From: Mauremys mutica
Lineage: Eukaryota; Chordata; Testudines; Geoemydidae
Assembly: GCF_020497125.1 (NCBI RefSeq)
Contig: NC_059077.1
Coordinates: 23,134,840 to 23,198,839, forward strand
Direction of reading: 5' to 3'
DNA: 64,000 nt
Part shown: positions 1-11,779 of the stretch, piece after piece
Layout: each line of letters begins with the position of its first letter
Position numbering within the stretch: the stretch's first letter is position 1
The notes under the pieces: generated by a model
The model's database searches: none
Told to the model about the DNA's origin: nothing
What the model saw: only the letters and a program-made list of their open reading frames with translations
Translations under genes and position numbers: made by a program

Positions 1-2670
1 CATACCGATTAGTAGCCCTTTGTAATTAGCTGGTCCTGAGCTGTTTACAGGTGCCTATTCCAAAACACCTCATATTTCCTGCCCCAGGAAACAGTTGCCT
101 TCGTTGATCTGTTTACTCTTGGGGGGCCATATGCTGTCTCATAAATGCAAAGGGTACTGGATGTGTGACGCTTTCGAAACACAGGAAATAGTAAAGGGGC
201 TAGTTCTGCACCTCTCTGCACGCCGCGTGCCCAGGTTTTCCATGCACTGCACATTTGTTAGCTTTTTAATCCAATTCATCCACTTTACAACTTTTGCTTT
301 GTTTTGTTTTTGCAGCACTGACGTTAGCAGCAGCATTCTGTGAACATAATGTGACTTTTATGGGGGGGTCAAATGTTTGACCTGCCAATTTTGACAGTGT
401 TCTTTTAAGTACACATTAGGGAACCATAATTTAAAAGCATTAAACACGTGGACTTAGGAGAATGCTGTCAAATGGCTGGATGTGGTGGAGTCTTAAACAA
501 GAGTATTTGGCCTTTGCTCATTTTGGCCCCTTTGCCACTAGGTAGGGTGGAGACCCAAGCTGGCATAGAGCCAAGATAGCTGGCAACTGTGTCCCAGCCC
601 ACCTCGAGCCTTGGGGCAGATAATGTTTCATACTGATGAACATGAGAGCAGAATTATACTGTTCCCACTGATGACAGTGGTATGGGGTCTGGGCCTCTGC
701 TGAGCTGGGAAAGTATTTTCTCACTTGGAAGGAAGTTGAATGAAATGACTGTGCATTACAATGACTAAAGTCTTTCAGCCACTCTTCAGGGCCAGAGTAT
801 GATCCCCTGACACAGAGAGATGGCTTTCTCCACCAGCAGCCTCAGTGGAGACTAGGCTAAGGTGCTCCTCAGCGTCGGAGTGCTCGGGGTATTTTATCAT
901 GCGTCTCACAATAGTTGATATTTCTATTAAAGCCCCAGCTCCTGGGGTCAGGTGGCTAGGCAAGAAATCCAGTTTTCATTTTATAAAAAGTGAGTTTTCA
1001 TCACTCCTGACTGTGGAGAAAAGGCAGAAATTGTGATTGAAAGGCTCAGAGACCAGGAGACAAAGAAGAAGACTCCACGTTAATTATTTTTTGAATATTT
1101 TAGTTTTTCAGCTAATCTCACAATTTTGGAGGCCTGACTCATGATATTGAATGCTTGAGGTTGGCAGTCCTGAAACTTAGCCCTCCGTAATAATGTTTAT
1201 AGGGACTCTCGTGGGTGGTTGAATTCCCTGAATTATAAGGACACGCTGATTACTTAGTCCATGTTATTAGCCGGCTACCTCCAGCTGCCCTTCCTCCATT
1301 CCCTTCTGCAGGGTTCCCTGGGAAACTGGAGTAGACTTAGGAATGCAACACATGATCCTAGAACTTCCTCAATACTTTCAGAATATCTTTCCGATTTGGG
1401 TTTTTCACATCAAATTTGGTTTGACATACATCCTGACGACCTCTGCATACCATTGAAAAACTCCAAAGGATGTTTCTCCCCCTCTCTCTGCCCTAGCTGT
1501 AAATATCTTGCAGATGCTCTTCTAATATTTTTTATATTACTGCCAGCTGGCAACTCTGCCGGCATGCCAAAGAATTCCAGACAACATAGCAATGCAACCT
1601 TTTTGTCTTTAATACTGGATGGCTTTCCCCCCATATACCAGGCAACTGATATTTTTAAGTTTCATGTTTTATTTTGCTTCCATCTACACTGTGCCCAGAG
1701 GATTGAATCTACAATGCAAAGTGAAAATCTGACATTCTCACACACTTGTGCTCCTCAGAATGAGAGTTTCAATTAAACAAACAAATACAGCTGAGTCCTT
1801 ATGAAGAAGTCCTATAGAATTTTATAGAGAGGAAGATTCTTTCTACAGCATTTCTAAACAAACCTATAATATTTTCTATTGAGTTTCTTAGTTTGGGTTC
1901 TAAATTCAATAGACAGGAACTCATTCTCTATTAAATGCTATATTTGGTTAGGTAATTCCTAGTGGGTCCTATTTGATTTCTATAAAACACTATTACTTCC
2001 ATCCCTATTAAATTTCACAGGATTTTTCTATAAAGGAATATGAGAATCCTGGTGATGAAGTTAACAGGAGCTGTTAAGTCCCTGAAGAAGTAATTTAATT
2101 TCAGTCCTTGGTTCGCAGTTAAATGGAGAAAAATCCAAAGAGCTGTCACTTTGGGTATGCACACTAATAAGCTTGGGGAGAAAATGAATTTGTAGTGACT
2201 GGGAGAAAGGTGGTTCTGTCCACACTGACTGGGAAAGGAAGGAAAGAGACAGGTCTGGGACGAAAGATAGAGAATTCAGTTTTGACTCTGTTAATTTTAA
2301 GTTGAAACTAAGACCTCCATGAATAGATGTCAGAGAGACAAGCCAAGATGTTGGAGTGGATGGAGGAAGACAGGTTAGGAGTGAAGAGGTAGATCTGTGA
2401 ATAACTTGGCTTAAAGATGGAAGTTCAAGTCATGTGAGTGGATAAGATTAGCTAAAGACAGGGTGTTGAGGAGCGGTCCAAGAACAGAGCCTTGAGAACC
2501 CACAGAACAAGAAGGTGAAGGGACAATCAGAAAAGTAGAAGAAGAATCAGGAAAAGACAGAGTAATGAAACTGAGGAAGGATAAAATTTCAAGGAGGGTG
2601 GGATCAACATTGCCAAGCAGTCTAGAAGACTAAGAGGGTATGGGCAGAACAGAGGCTCCACGATTTTGCC
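1..2670. other. Non-coding DNA, no gene recognised
   Basis: AT-rich unique-looking sequence without a convincing gene. The longest frame (1261-1776, +, 171 codons) has no recognisable domain, no repeats and no splice signals, and looks like chance. The purine-rich part at about 2290-2625 has the look of an old interspersed repeat, but I cannot name its family. Confidence 0.5.
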
Positions 2671-3009
2671 ACAAAGGGTATGTCTACACTGTAATTAATG
2701 TAAACTGAGGGTCTGTGTCCATCCCATGGCACTTTACAGGAAGTTGTTGCAGCCTGCCAACGCATCCTGCTGAGCCATATTTTGGGTCTGCACGCTCCCA
2801 GCAACCGGAGTCGGCATTGGCAACATGGAGGAGTCACCATTTGAAGAACTTGCCCTGCTTGGGTTTTCACTTCTGTTTCATTAAATGGGCAAAACATACA
2901 TGAAATGCTGGTGAACATTTCAGCAGTGTTTTTTCACCTACTGGAGGCACCTGTCGGAGAAGGAGGAGGGTGATACAATCTGGTGGGATCCTGTCGTCGT
3001 GCAGAGCTG

Positions 3010-4099
3010 GGCTGACAAGCAGTGGGTCTAGAACATTCGCATATGAAGAAATCTACAATTTCTGGAGCTTTGTGAACAACTTACCATGACCCTCCAGTGT
3101 CATGATACATGCATGAGAGTGGTTATGCTGGTCTAGCATGGGTTGCTATAACCATCTGGATGCTGGCTGCCCCAGACTGCTACAGTTCTGTTGCTAACCA
3201 GTTTGGTGTTGGAAAGTCAACTACGGGTAAGTTGGTGGTGGAGTTTTCTGAGGTAATCAGGCATGTGATTTACCAAAAGGGGGTGGACATAAACAATATC
3301 CCTGAAGTAATTGCTGGTTTTGAGAGACTGGGGGTTCCAAACTATGCTGGGGTCATTGATGGGACTCGTGTGCCCACAGTTTGTCCTCAAGGAGCACATG
3401 AGTACATAAACCATAAAGGGTACTACTCCTTTTTCATGCAGGCCCTGGTGGACCACAGAGGCTGATTTATAGACGCCAATGTGGGCTGCACTGGAAAAGT
3501 TTGTGATGCTAGGAGTCTACCTTCAGGGATAGTCCAGGACACTATTCCCATCAAATTTCATTGTCATAAATGGAGTAACTATCCCCACTGTTATTCTAGG
3601 GACCGCGCGTACTGCCTTGGCTTATCAGATCGTAGCTTGATCTCAGAGGCCCTGGCAAAAGGAGGTTTAATAATACTCTCAGTAGGTGCAGAATGGAGGC
3701 TTTGAAAGTGCATTTGGCAGGTTGAAATCGTGCTGGCGCTGTGCACAGAACAGTTTGGATTCCAGTATCATCAATGCTGTCTGCATTATTGTGACTTGCT
3801 GTGCTCATCATAATCTTTGTGAAGCCAGAGGAGAGCCATTTGCCTCTGAATGGACCTATGACAGTAATGGATTGATGAACCAGTGCGCTCAGCCAGAAAG
3901 TGCACCTGTCACAGCTGGAGCAGGATGCATACAGGCAACAGAAATCCAGGGTGGTTTCAAGTATCAGAGGGGTAGCTGTGTTAGTCTGGATCTGTAAAAG
4001 CAGCAAAGAATCCTGTGGCACCTTATAGACAGTTAGTCTATAAGGTGCCACAGGATTCTTTGCTGCTTTTCCAGGGTGGTTTGTGTGCCCACATTATGA
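3010..4099 (+). pseudogene. PIF/Harbinger transposase pseudogene (HARBI1-like DDE nuclease)
   Basis: Three frame-shifted pieces (3109-3465, about 3460-3705 and 3686-4099) together read as a HARBI1-like nuclease. The first carries FGVGKSTTGKLV, then NYAGVIDGT with the first catalytic Asp (codon 3358-3360), then HKGYYSFFMQALVDHRG. The second has SRDRAYCLGL, where the family has its second Asp. The third has FESAFGRLKSCWRC, containing the family's conserved Glu in a VExAFGRLK-like motif, and the C-terminal region with HHNLCEARGE. Frameshifts, and a stop just after VDHRG, show it is dead. The last codons are split by a retroposed repeat whose 12-bp target duplication (ccagggtggttt) lies in the frame; the original stop appears to be the TGA at 4097. 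The class is well supported by motif order; the N-terminus is uncertain. Confidence 0.85.
3958..4070. repeat. Palindromic retroposed short repeat (SINE-like) with 12-bp target duplication
   Basis: The head of a turtle-type short repeat runs forward to 4030 and then folds back on itself. Positions 3996-4030 and 4036-4070 are exact 35-nt inverted copies separated by agtta. The whole insertion is flanked by ccagggtggttt at 3946-3957 and 4071-4082, so the inverted structure arrived as one insertion. The 3' half of the normal unit (present at 4141-4262) is absent. Confidence 0.9.
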
Positions 4100-4140
4100 A
4101 CATGCATAGAGCGACGGACGAGGGAGAGCAATACATTTAT

Positions 4141-4262
4141 CAGAGGGGTAGCCGTGTTAGTCTAGATCTGTAAAAGCAGCAAAGAGTTCTGTGGCACCTT
4201 ATAGACTAACAGACGTATTGGAGCATGAGCTTTCGTGGGTGAATACCCACTTCGTCGGATGC
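4141..4262 (+). repeat. Turtle-type short interspersed repeat, near full length
   Basis: About 122 bp reading cagaggggtagccgtgttag ... gtggcaccttatagactaac ... ending cttcgtcggatgc. It is flanked by acatttat at 4133-4140 and 4263-4270, as expected for a retroposed copy. Three other copies occur here: 3958-4070 (folded back), 49540-49623 (5' truncated) and 50175-50253 (3' truncated). I did not find clear tRNA-type promoter boxes, so the SINE assignment rests on its length, target duplications and recurrence. Confidence 0.8.
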
Positions 4263-4380
4263 ACATTTATGGATGTATTCATACAGTAATTTTTACTGAA
4301 TGAAATAGTGTTGCTGTATGCTATGAATGGGGTGAGGGGTTAATTGTCATGAATGCTTAATTGTGGGTGAGGTGACTGCT

Positions 4381-4530
4381 TATACAATGGGGTGGTGGTG
4401 ATTTGTATGACATGAGCTGTGCAATTTCATTATAGATTGATGTGAATAGATGTATTATACAATGGGGTGGTGGTGATTTGTATGACATGAGCTGTGCAAT
4501 TTCATTATAGATTGATGTGAATAGATGTAT
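4381..4530. repeat. Exact tandem duplication, 2 x 75 bp
   Basis: Positions 4381-4455 and 4456-4530 are identical as read. The unit is 25 codons long and so keeps a minus-strand open frame (4357-4968) open. That frame has no recognisable domain and is probably non-coding transposon sequence. Confidence 0.95.
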
Positions 4531-4912
4531 TGAGAAATTGTGTTGGGATACAACGTCCCTGTTGTGCCTTATCAGGTCTTTATCTTTATTCATTGAAATA
4601 TACATTATATGATAGGATGCTAATAAACTTTTTTTAATAAAACCCTTTACCTGTGAACATGCCTGTGTTACAAAAAAGAATATTAAACCATTGTCAGGGA
4701 CAGCTTGCATTACAACACCAAAACACCAGTAATAAACCAACACCGAAACCATTAATAAAATAAAGTGCATAACACAAACATTAAACAGGGCAAAACAATG
4801 AAACCAATTCCCTACTTTTCCCCTGGCCACAGTTCTCCTTTCCCTTTTTGGTGCCACTGTATGGGGGAGAAGAACTGGAGTGCAGTGAAGGACTGCTGGG
4901 GGTATATTTGCC

Positions 4913-5140
4913 CTAGCAGTCCAGTCCTGATTGCATGGGCCATCCAACCATAGTATGGTCCAATGCATGCCATGGAGGGGATTCAGGATGTGATATAGGG
5001 AGCGCTGGAGCTTGAGCTCCTGAAGCCATTAATGCCAGCAGCCTTGCAAACAGGTCTTTCTGCTGTGCTCTATCTTCTTCCCTCAAGTGACGTTCCAGCT
5101 GTAGGAAAAAAAAATGCTGCAAGTCTCTCCTTGTTCTGCC
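4913..5140 (-). pseudogene. Possible Harbinger helper-protein (Myb/SANT-like) C-terminal fragment
   Basis: The minus-strand frame reads LQLERHLREEDRAQQKDLFA followed by RLLALMASGAQAP, a charged amphipathic coiled coil. Harbinger elements typically carry a second gene with a Myb/SANT-like DNA-binding domain and a Glu/Arg-rich coiled coil at its end, and the convergent position behind the transposase fits. No Myb helix is visible, because the upstream side is cut off by the solo LTR at 5147. No ATG start is present. The assignment is an inference from composition and context. Confidence 0.35.
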
Positions 5141-5146
5141 TGTCTG

Positions 5147-5970
5147 TGTAGGGATATTAAAGAAGGTTTATATTAGACATGGTTTATATGAAAAATGACG
5201 TATTGTTAATTGATGCCTCATAACTAAAGGTTTATGTTAAAAGTAAATTTGTGATTCTAACCTGCAAGCCACCAGCTGTGTCTGTGTGAAGCCTGCTCAA
5301 AGAAATACTTTGTATAAAACTTGTTAAACATTAATTAACTCTAAGTAAGCCAAAACAGTGAAATAGATGTGATTAAGATAGAGAATGTATGTGACTGAAT
5401 GGTTAGGGAGTTACCAGTCTGAAGAATTCAGTGTTGGCTGAAGAAGGTGTCAAGTGGGATCAACCAGATGACCCACCACACCTCAAAGGAAGGAAAAACA
5501 AGTATCTGACAGAATGGAGCCAGCCATCTGCTGATTGATTTAGCAACAGCAGAATGAAGCAACTCCTATCAACTAACATAGGGAAAAATCCCTATAAAAC
5601 TGGACTCTAAAGAATAAGGACTTTGAGTCTATGGTTCTGATACCAACCTCCAGGAGCATCAGATGCATCTGACACAGACTCGGCTCCATCCTCATGACCA
5701 AGGTACCTGGCCAGTAACTTGGCATGAGCAACATCTAGGCTGGTAACTATAACATCTATACAGAACCTGAATGAATGATTGTGTGAATGAATATGTGTGT
5801 GTGTGTGTGTCTCTGTGTCTGTGTCTGTGTGTGTATAAGGAATAAGTAGTGATAGAAATAAGTAGAAAAACATTGTCTTTTGTTTTGTTATGGTATTTAC
5901 AATAAATGTGGCATCTTTGCCTTATCCCTCTTAATAAGATCCTGCTGGTTTTTATTATATTGGTATAACA
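5147..5970 (+). mobile_element. Solo LTR of an endogenous retrovirus-like element
   Basis: An 824-bp block starting TGTAGGG and ending TATAACA, flanked by tctg at 5143-5146 and 5971-5974. Inside are a TATA-like ctataaaac at about 5590, a downstream aataaa at about 5900 and a (TG)n run, in the order expected for U3-R-U5 on the plus strand. No gag or pol sequence adjoins it, so it looks like a solo LTR left by recombination. It interrupts the older Harbinger minus-strand frame. Confidence 0.75.
5793..5835. repeat. (TG)n microsatellite
   Basis: Simple TG repeat with ctctg and tctg interruptions, inside the solo LTR. Confidence 0.95.
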
Positions 5971-6073
5971 TCTGTGCCTTTCCACTTGCCAATGAATCCT
6001 TTTCCCTTTAGTATTGCATCTACCTGTTGGCCCTGTCCAGGATGTTCACCATAATTCATCTTGGAAACAATTC

Positions 6074-6134
6074 CTCTTTAACCAGTCAGCGACAGTTCAA
6101 AATCCCAGGCTCCTACTGGAGTGTGGCAGGGCTG
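6074..6134. repeat. Dispersed 61-bp repeat, copy 1
   Basis: Aligns without gaps to 7310-7370, with about 55 of 61 positions identical as counted by eye. Family unknown. Around it (5975-6350) a plus frame of about 106 codons is open but shows no known domain. Confidence 0.7.
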
Positions 6135-6350
6135 CAGAGGTGGAAGGGCCAGGAGACGTGGAAGGGCCTGAAAGCAGACAACAAACAGTACAGTTTCTGC
6201 ACTTCAAAAAAGATTCAGTGCATCCTCAAAGGAAAGTGCCTGTGGAATCTCAAGGTCAAAGAAATGGTACTTCGTAAAACTAAGCATCAGTATATTCTTA
6301 GAGGAACGCTGCGGTTTCCAGAAGCTCCGTGGACACAAGTGAATTAAGTA

Positions 6351-8689
6351 GAGTGAAAAGAGTGCACACACAATGCTAAGTTGAAATTTACAAATGCTAT
6401 ATATTTAAAAATTGCAGATCATTCTAGCCTGGGCTGGGTGGCAGTTGCCAGGGTATATTACCTAAGATTTGTCAGTCCTTTCAGGCATTCCACATTCTGA
6501 AGAACATCACAATCATGGAGGTTCTTGAATGGCAAAGGGACATTCTATTCCAAGCTACCGGTGGCAAGCCAGCAGTACATTCCTGAGAGTTTTTCAAGCT
6601 TATGATGTCCTATAGAGGAGGGCGCAGAAAATATGCCCTTCCCCAAAATGCAACTACCTATCTGGAGTTCATACTATGGGAAAAGTAGCGGTTTGCTTGT
6701 AGGAATTTGTATCTTTCACTTCTATTTTACCGTGTCTAATGAGATCTCCCCAAAGCAATTACTTAGTATGCAACCATCTCATGTAGGCTTGTCAAGAATG
6801 TTTTGTAAATCAGCAAATTTATGACAGATGTGAACTATGTACACATTCTTACATACTCTAATGATATTAATGGACAGTCTGAAAATAATGGACAAAGTTC
6901 TAAGCTAAGAGATAACGTGTGTGAAGAAATGATCAAAGTATTTGTTTACAACTAGATGGTGGATGGCTGGAATGGTCTTCCAGCTTGATATGGTGGAGCC
7001 AAGTTATATTCATCCATTTAAGCAAAAAATGAATGCCTCTTTACAATCTAATAAGCTAAAGGGGCATTAGTAAGGTTTGTGTTTGGAAGCAGCTGATTGC
7101 TTGTAGGAATTAGTTTTTCAGCATGCCTTCCTCCCCTACCCCCATAGTGGTTGCGGAGACCAAATGTGTCTTTACATCACTTTGGCAATCCCCAATCCCA
7201 AGGTCTGGTTTGTCTCCTTTCTCCCCTCTTTTCCCCACAGCCCTACTCCTGAAAAACTTAGAGCAATCTCAAGGCTACTCTAACTTGTAATGGTAACAGT
7301 CCCCAAGGACTCTTTAACCACTCAGTGACAGCTCCAAATCCGAGGCTCCTGCTGGAGTGTGGCAGGGCTGTTCTGCTAGTTGTGGGTAGCTGGAGTACAG
7401 TATTGCTTCAGATACATCCCCTGCCAGCATCCCATACTAGGTTTCAGGATCTGAATTTGAATGAAATAAGGCAAAGTGGTCTTTAATCTTGCAAAAGTTA
7501 ATCTGTTCCCATTTAGATTGCATTCTTCTGAAAAAACTGTAGCTCCTCCACAATGCTATAAATGAGAGAGAAGAAAGGAAACATAAATCAAAGATATTTA
7601 AACGACCTGGATACAGGCCTCACTGGAAGAATCTAAAATGCTTCTGTGGTCACAAGAACAATTTTCACCCCATGTTTTTGGACTGCATAACACATCATCA
7701 AAAGCACTAGACATCAGGAAAGTAAGATTTCTTAATGGAAATACTATAGACTTGTAATTTGGTTGTGGTAGCAATTTCTTTAAAAAGACTTCTTATTACC
7801 CTAAAAAAAAATCAAAAACGTATGTTTCGTGTTCATATATAAAGGACAGCCATTAACAGAGAAATCCCAGAAAATAGCATGGAGTGTTATAGCAGCTATT
7901 GTGATGTAGTGCTATCTTTTATTATGTTTGGAAGCATGTACAAACACTATTGATCCTGATGAGATAATATACTGAAACAGACTTTTCTAGACAAGAAAAT
8001 CACTGTTAGTATGAAGTATTATGGACAACATAAATATTAAATAGTTTCTAAAATTGGTTTCATTTGAAGACTGGATTCACCTCCAGGGCTAGACCCTATC
8101 CTCATTAATACCTATGAAATCGCTGTCAATAGGATTTTATAAGATGCAAATCAGCACAGAATTTGGCCTTTTGGCATATCTTATGTTTTTGAAACCATTA
8201 GACCAACTAGTTTCGCTGAGAAGGTGGGTTTACCCTCACCTACCCAGATGATGCTACTATTGGTAGTGGTAGAATGTCACCCCACAGATAAGGAGGGTTC
8301 CTTCTCCAGGCCACACTTTGGATTGCAAAACAGAAGGCTCAGGCCACATGTAAATTTTCTGCCAGGATCTGAAGGATCTATCCAGCACATACTGAAGTCA
8401 ATCAGTTGAAAGATTCCCATTGACTTCAGTGGACATTAAATCAATCCCTGAGTGCATAATTTAGGAACGATTGCTGGTGACATTTATGAAGCAAAACTAG
8501 ATAATTTCACACAGTGGATTAGTTTTTTCAAACCCTTTATCCTATGTTAGACATGTAAATTAAGATGCATAGAAATAAGCTCTTAACCCCTTTGATATTA
8601 TTGCATTATGTATCAATTTCATAATAATTACAAAGTGGATCATGGTGGCTATTAAACAATTGTACTCAAGATAAGATTTCCAAAAGTGA
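6351..8689. other. Non-coding DNA, no gene recognised
   Basis: Apart from the 61-bp repeat at 7310 and a short palindromic motif at 8391-8440 (see findings), nothing recognisable. AT-rich, with only short frames. Confidence 0.5.
7310..7370. repeat. Dispersed 61-bp repeat, copy 2
   Basis: Partner of 6074-6134 in the same orientation, 1236 bp away. Read on the minus strand, both copies are open and end at the same TAA. Confidence 0.7.
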
Positions 8690-8850
8690 CGAGTGATTTG
8701 GGGTGCCCAAACTGGGGCACCTTAAAGAAGCTTGATTTTCAAGAAGTTCAGAGTATCACCTTCTGAAAATCAGGACCCTCACATGTGTTTCAGATTGGGC
8801 ACCCAAACATTAAGACACCCAAAATTACTAGTCAGTTATGACAATCTTCG
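8690..8850. repeat. Old palindromic interspersed repeat (probable MITE remnant)
   Basis: Starts ttggggtgcccaaactgggg and ends with the rough inverse ttgggcacccaaac...acacccaaaa, with 'gattttca ... tgaaaatcagg' inverted in the middle. This looks like a diverged foldback element. Family not named with certainty. Confidence 0.5.
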
Positions 8851-11014
8851 GTCTTCACTTGAGTTGGCTCAAACTAAAGAGTTCAGCTCTGGAATCAGAT
8901 CCTTTCCCCAAATTCAGGCATGTTCAGATCAAGTGTTTGGGTTTGGCCAGTTATAGAGATGTGGTCAAACTTGTCAAGTTTAGATCCAGTGATTGAAACC
9001 TCTCCAGAGTTCAGGATGGTGGTTAGGGTTCGGGTTCAGGCCTCTCTCTAATTTAAACCCTACATTTCACTATTTTACAGAAAACAGCAATCTCCAAAGG
9101 GGTAGTTTGGCTGGTGACCAGGTCTACAAAGGGGGAAATAAGGAAGCTAGTACTTGTGATTCAAGAAAAGGTATTTATAATAGGTATTCATACTAGTTTT
9201 TACCATTTTTAGATATGTTACAGGGGACTCTAAAGTGTTAATTAAGGAAGAGGAACAACACAGATACTAGCACATCTATAGATGTGGATGACTAACAACT
9301 AAAAATTGACTTCAGCAGAGATCATCAAAGTGTAATGCTGACAGTTCATAGGTGGGTAGGTTCATCTGTTGACATGGCTGTCTAGCTGACAGAGCCTGTT
9401 TTCATCACACACAGCTTTTGTTCGCTAATAAATATTTAGGCACATTTTTGGACATCTGGAGTCTTGTCCAGGATTGTGCTCTGAAGCTTCGGATCCTAGT
9501 TCATAAATGTGTGGTGACTGACTAAAACAATGTCAGACTGGAGCTGACTTTCGTATGTGAACTTTTCACAGTCATTTCTGTGATGTCTGGGTCCTCTGGA
9601 ATGTGAGTTTCCTATTTCACCAAAGCACCAGTGACTTGCACTTTGGGCAGAGAATCATGTAAACACAATTAGAGGGCTGGCAGCTGAAATTTCATTTAAA
9701 ATGCAGTAACATTTTGTGGCTTTAATTTCTATTTTATTGGGGAGGAATTAATCTGCTATTATCCAAGACATAACTTGCATTTTGCCTTAAGAATATGGGA
9801 ACATTCCAACAAGCCATTTACAGGATGTGTGTTGCCTTCTGTATAGTGCAAAGGTGAGGCAGATATTTGGTTAATTTCCACAAGAGAAGCACTTTTGTTT
9901 GTATGTCATAAGCAAAGGATTGTGTATATTATCTAAATCTTACTGACGTCCATCCCATGAATCATGATACACAGATTGTAAATACCTATTAGCAGAGATC
10001 TGGCAGGCATAACTCAAGGAACAAGTCTATTTCTCATTTGAGGGTGATGGGCTGAAGAGGTGTTATCAGTCTGCTTCTGGCAGCCTCCTGCTGATTGATG
10101 CTACTGTTCTTTATGACCAGGCTCAGTTAAATCAGTGTAACGTCAGCACGGTATTGATCAGCTTCTAAATGGGCATGAAAAGAAGTAGGGCTTCTTGCTT
10201 GTCAGGGGCTGGGGGAAGATATGCTGACAAAGACAAAGTCTGAGTTTTTATAACTGTTTGGTGCCTGCAAAGCTATGCCTCATTTTTGTATTGGTCAGTC
10301 TGTCCTCACAGCATCCCAGCCTATTATTGTGTGAGCACATGAAAGTATTTGGATTTCAAAATATACACAGTTGACTCCATTTTTATCCATTAATAAGGTG
10401 ATTGATATGAGATGTATTCTTCTACTGTCCTTGAATAGTGTTTCTTACAAACACATGCATTGGCTTACTTGGAACTACTCATGACAGTAAACAATACATT
10501 GGTAGCAAGGATCTGCAGGATTGGGTCATGGTTTATTGCAATACAGTCTATGGGCAGCATGAGTTTTTTACACAGGTGGTGACTGATTTAGATGTGTCAA
10601 GGAATTTCTGATTTATTGTTTATTAAATCCTTAACAAATGATTGAACTGAATGCAGAGATGCACTTTTCAAAAATGCTTTTCCAGAATCCCAAGGAAAGA
10701 TTTCTAAAAGTTGAAACCTACTATGAAAATACAATAATCTATTTTTAATCTACCATAAACCATTACATAGAAGGACTACAGAACACTGGATACAAGGGGA
10801 GCTTTTCAACTGGCCACCAGTGATATGTCAATAATACCTAGTAAATACAGAAGAATGACTTTGTCTTGGTTTTTTCCTATTTCCATTTCAAAACACTTTC
10901 CATTTCATAATGGTGTAATTCACCAGAAACGAAATGCCTGCTTGTGTCTTAGTCTTACTTAAAATAAAATCAATGTAATCATTCCTCCCCTATATAAATT
11001 CAGTACCCTTACTG
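8851..11014. other. Non-coding DNA, no gene recognised
   Basis: No coding frame of note and no clear repeat boundaries. A ttagggttcgggttcagg stretch near 9026 is only about two degenerate telomere-like units. Confidence 0.5.
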
Positions 11015-11771
11015 CAGGGTTGGGCAAACTACGATCCATCAGGGCTTTGGATCTGGCCCACGGGATTGCCATCCCCGTGGTGCCACAGGCCCCACGCCAC
11101 TCCTGGAAGTGGCCGACACCACATCTCTGCAGCCCTGGGGGTGGGGAGAGGGGTCTGTGCGGTGCCCTCGCCCACAGGCACCACCCCCCTGCAGCTTCCA
11201 TTGGCCGGGAACAGGGAATCGTGGCCAATGGGAGGTACCCACAGGTGAGGGCAAAGTGCGGAGCCCTGTACTCCCCACCCCACAAAGCCGCAGGGACATG
11301 GTGCCAGCCGCTTCCGGGAGTGACACAGGGTCGGAGCCAGGGCAGGCAGACAGGGAGCCTGCCTTGGTCCCGGTGCACGCCGCAGCCAGCCTGGAGTTGC
11401 TCCAGGTAAGCGGCGCCGGGCCGGAGCCCGCACCCCAAACTCCTCCTGCACCCTGCACCCCAACCCCCTGCTCTGAGCCCCCTGATGTACCCCACACCCC
11501 TCCTGCACCCTAACCCCCTATCCTGAGCCCCCTCCCATGCCCCTTACCCCTCCTGCACCCCAACCCCCTTCCCTGAGCCCCCTTGTAAACCCTACATGCC
11601 TTCTCTGTCCCAACCCCTTGCCCTGAGCCCCTTCCCACACACCACACCCCCTCCCACACACCGCACTCCCTCCTGCATCCCAGCTCCCTGCCCCAGCCCT
11701 ACATTCATGGCACTGAGTTCAATTTCCCCACCCAGATGTGGCCCTCGGGCTAAAAAGTTTGCCCACCCTTG
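11015..11771. mobile_element. hAT-type non-autonomous transposon (757 bp)
   Basis: Terminal inverted repeats CAGGGTTGGGCAAACTA (left) and, read inward from the right, CAAGGGTGGGCAAACTT. A perfect 8-bp target duplication, ccttactg, lies at 11007-11014 and 11772-11779. The interior is GC-rich, and from about 11440 to 11700 carries a C-rich minisatellite-like run with units of roughly 45-50 bp. The long frames on both strands here (up to 178 codons) come from this composition and are not genes. Confidence 0.9.
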
Positions 11772-11779
11772 CCTTACTG

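Larger units (their letters stand above)
2671..5146. mobile_element. Decayed PIF/Harbinger-type DNA transposon
   Basis: This block holds a broken Harbinger (DDE_Tnp_4) transposase on + and, converging on it from the minus strand, a charged coiled-coil fragment like the helper (Myb/SANT-like) protein such elements carry. The left limit is put at a motif, gggtatgtctacactg, that resembles terminal repeats seen elsewhere in the window (compare 12980), but no matching right terminus was found. The limits are therefore approximate. It has been hit by two retroposed short repeats (3958-4070 and 4141-4262), carries a 75-bp tandem duplication (4381-4530), and is split on its right side by a solo LTR at 5147. 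Confidence 0.5.

Noticed and set aside
1261..1776. 171-codon plus frame as a possible gene
   Set aside because: No domain, signal or splice context, and stop-free by chance at a length expected in 64 kb.
9017..9042. Interstitial telomeric repeat (ggttagggttcgggttcagg)
   Set aside because: Only about two degenerate units; too short and impure.
10959..11513. Overlapping 129- to 178-codon frames on both strands
   Set aside because: Inside the MITE 11015-11771; GC-rich, no domain.
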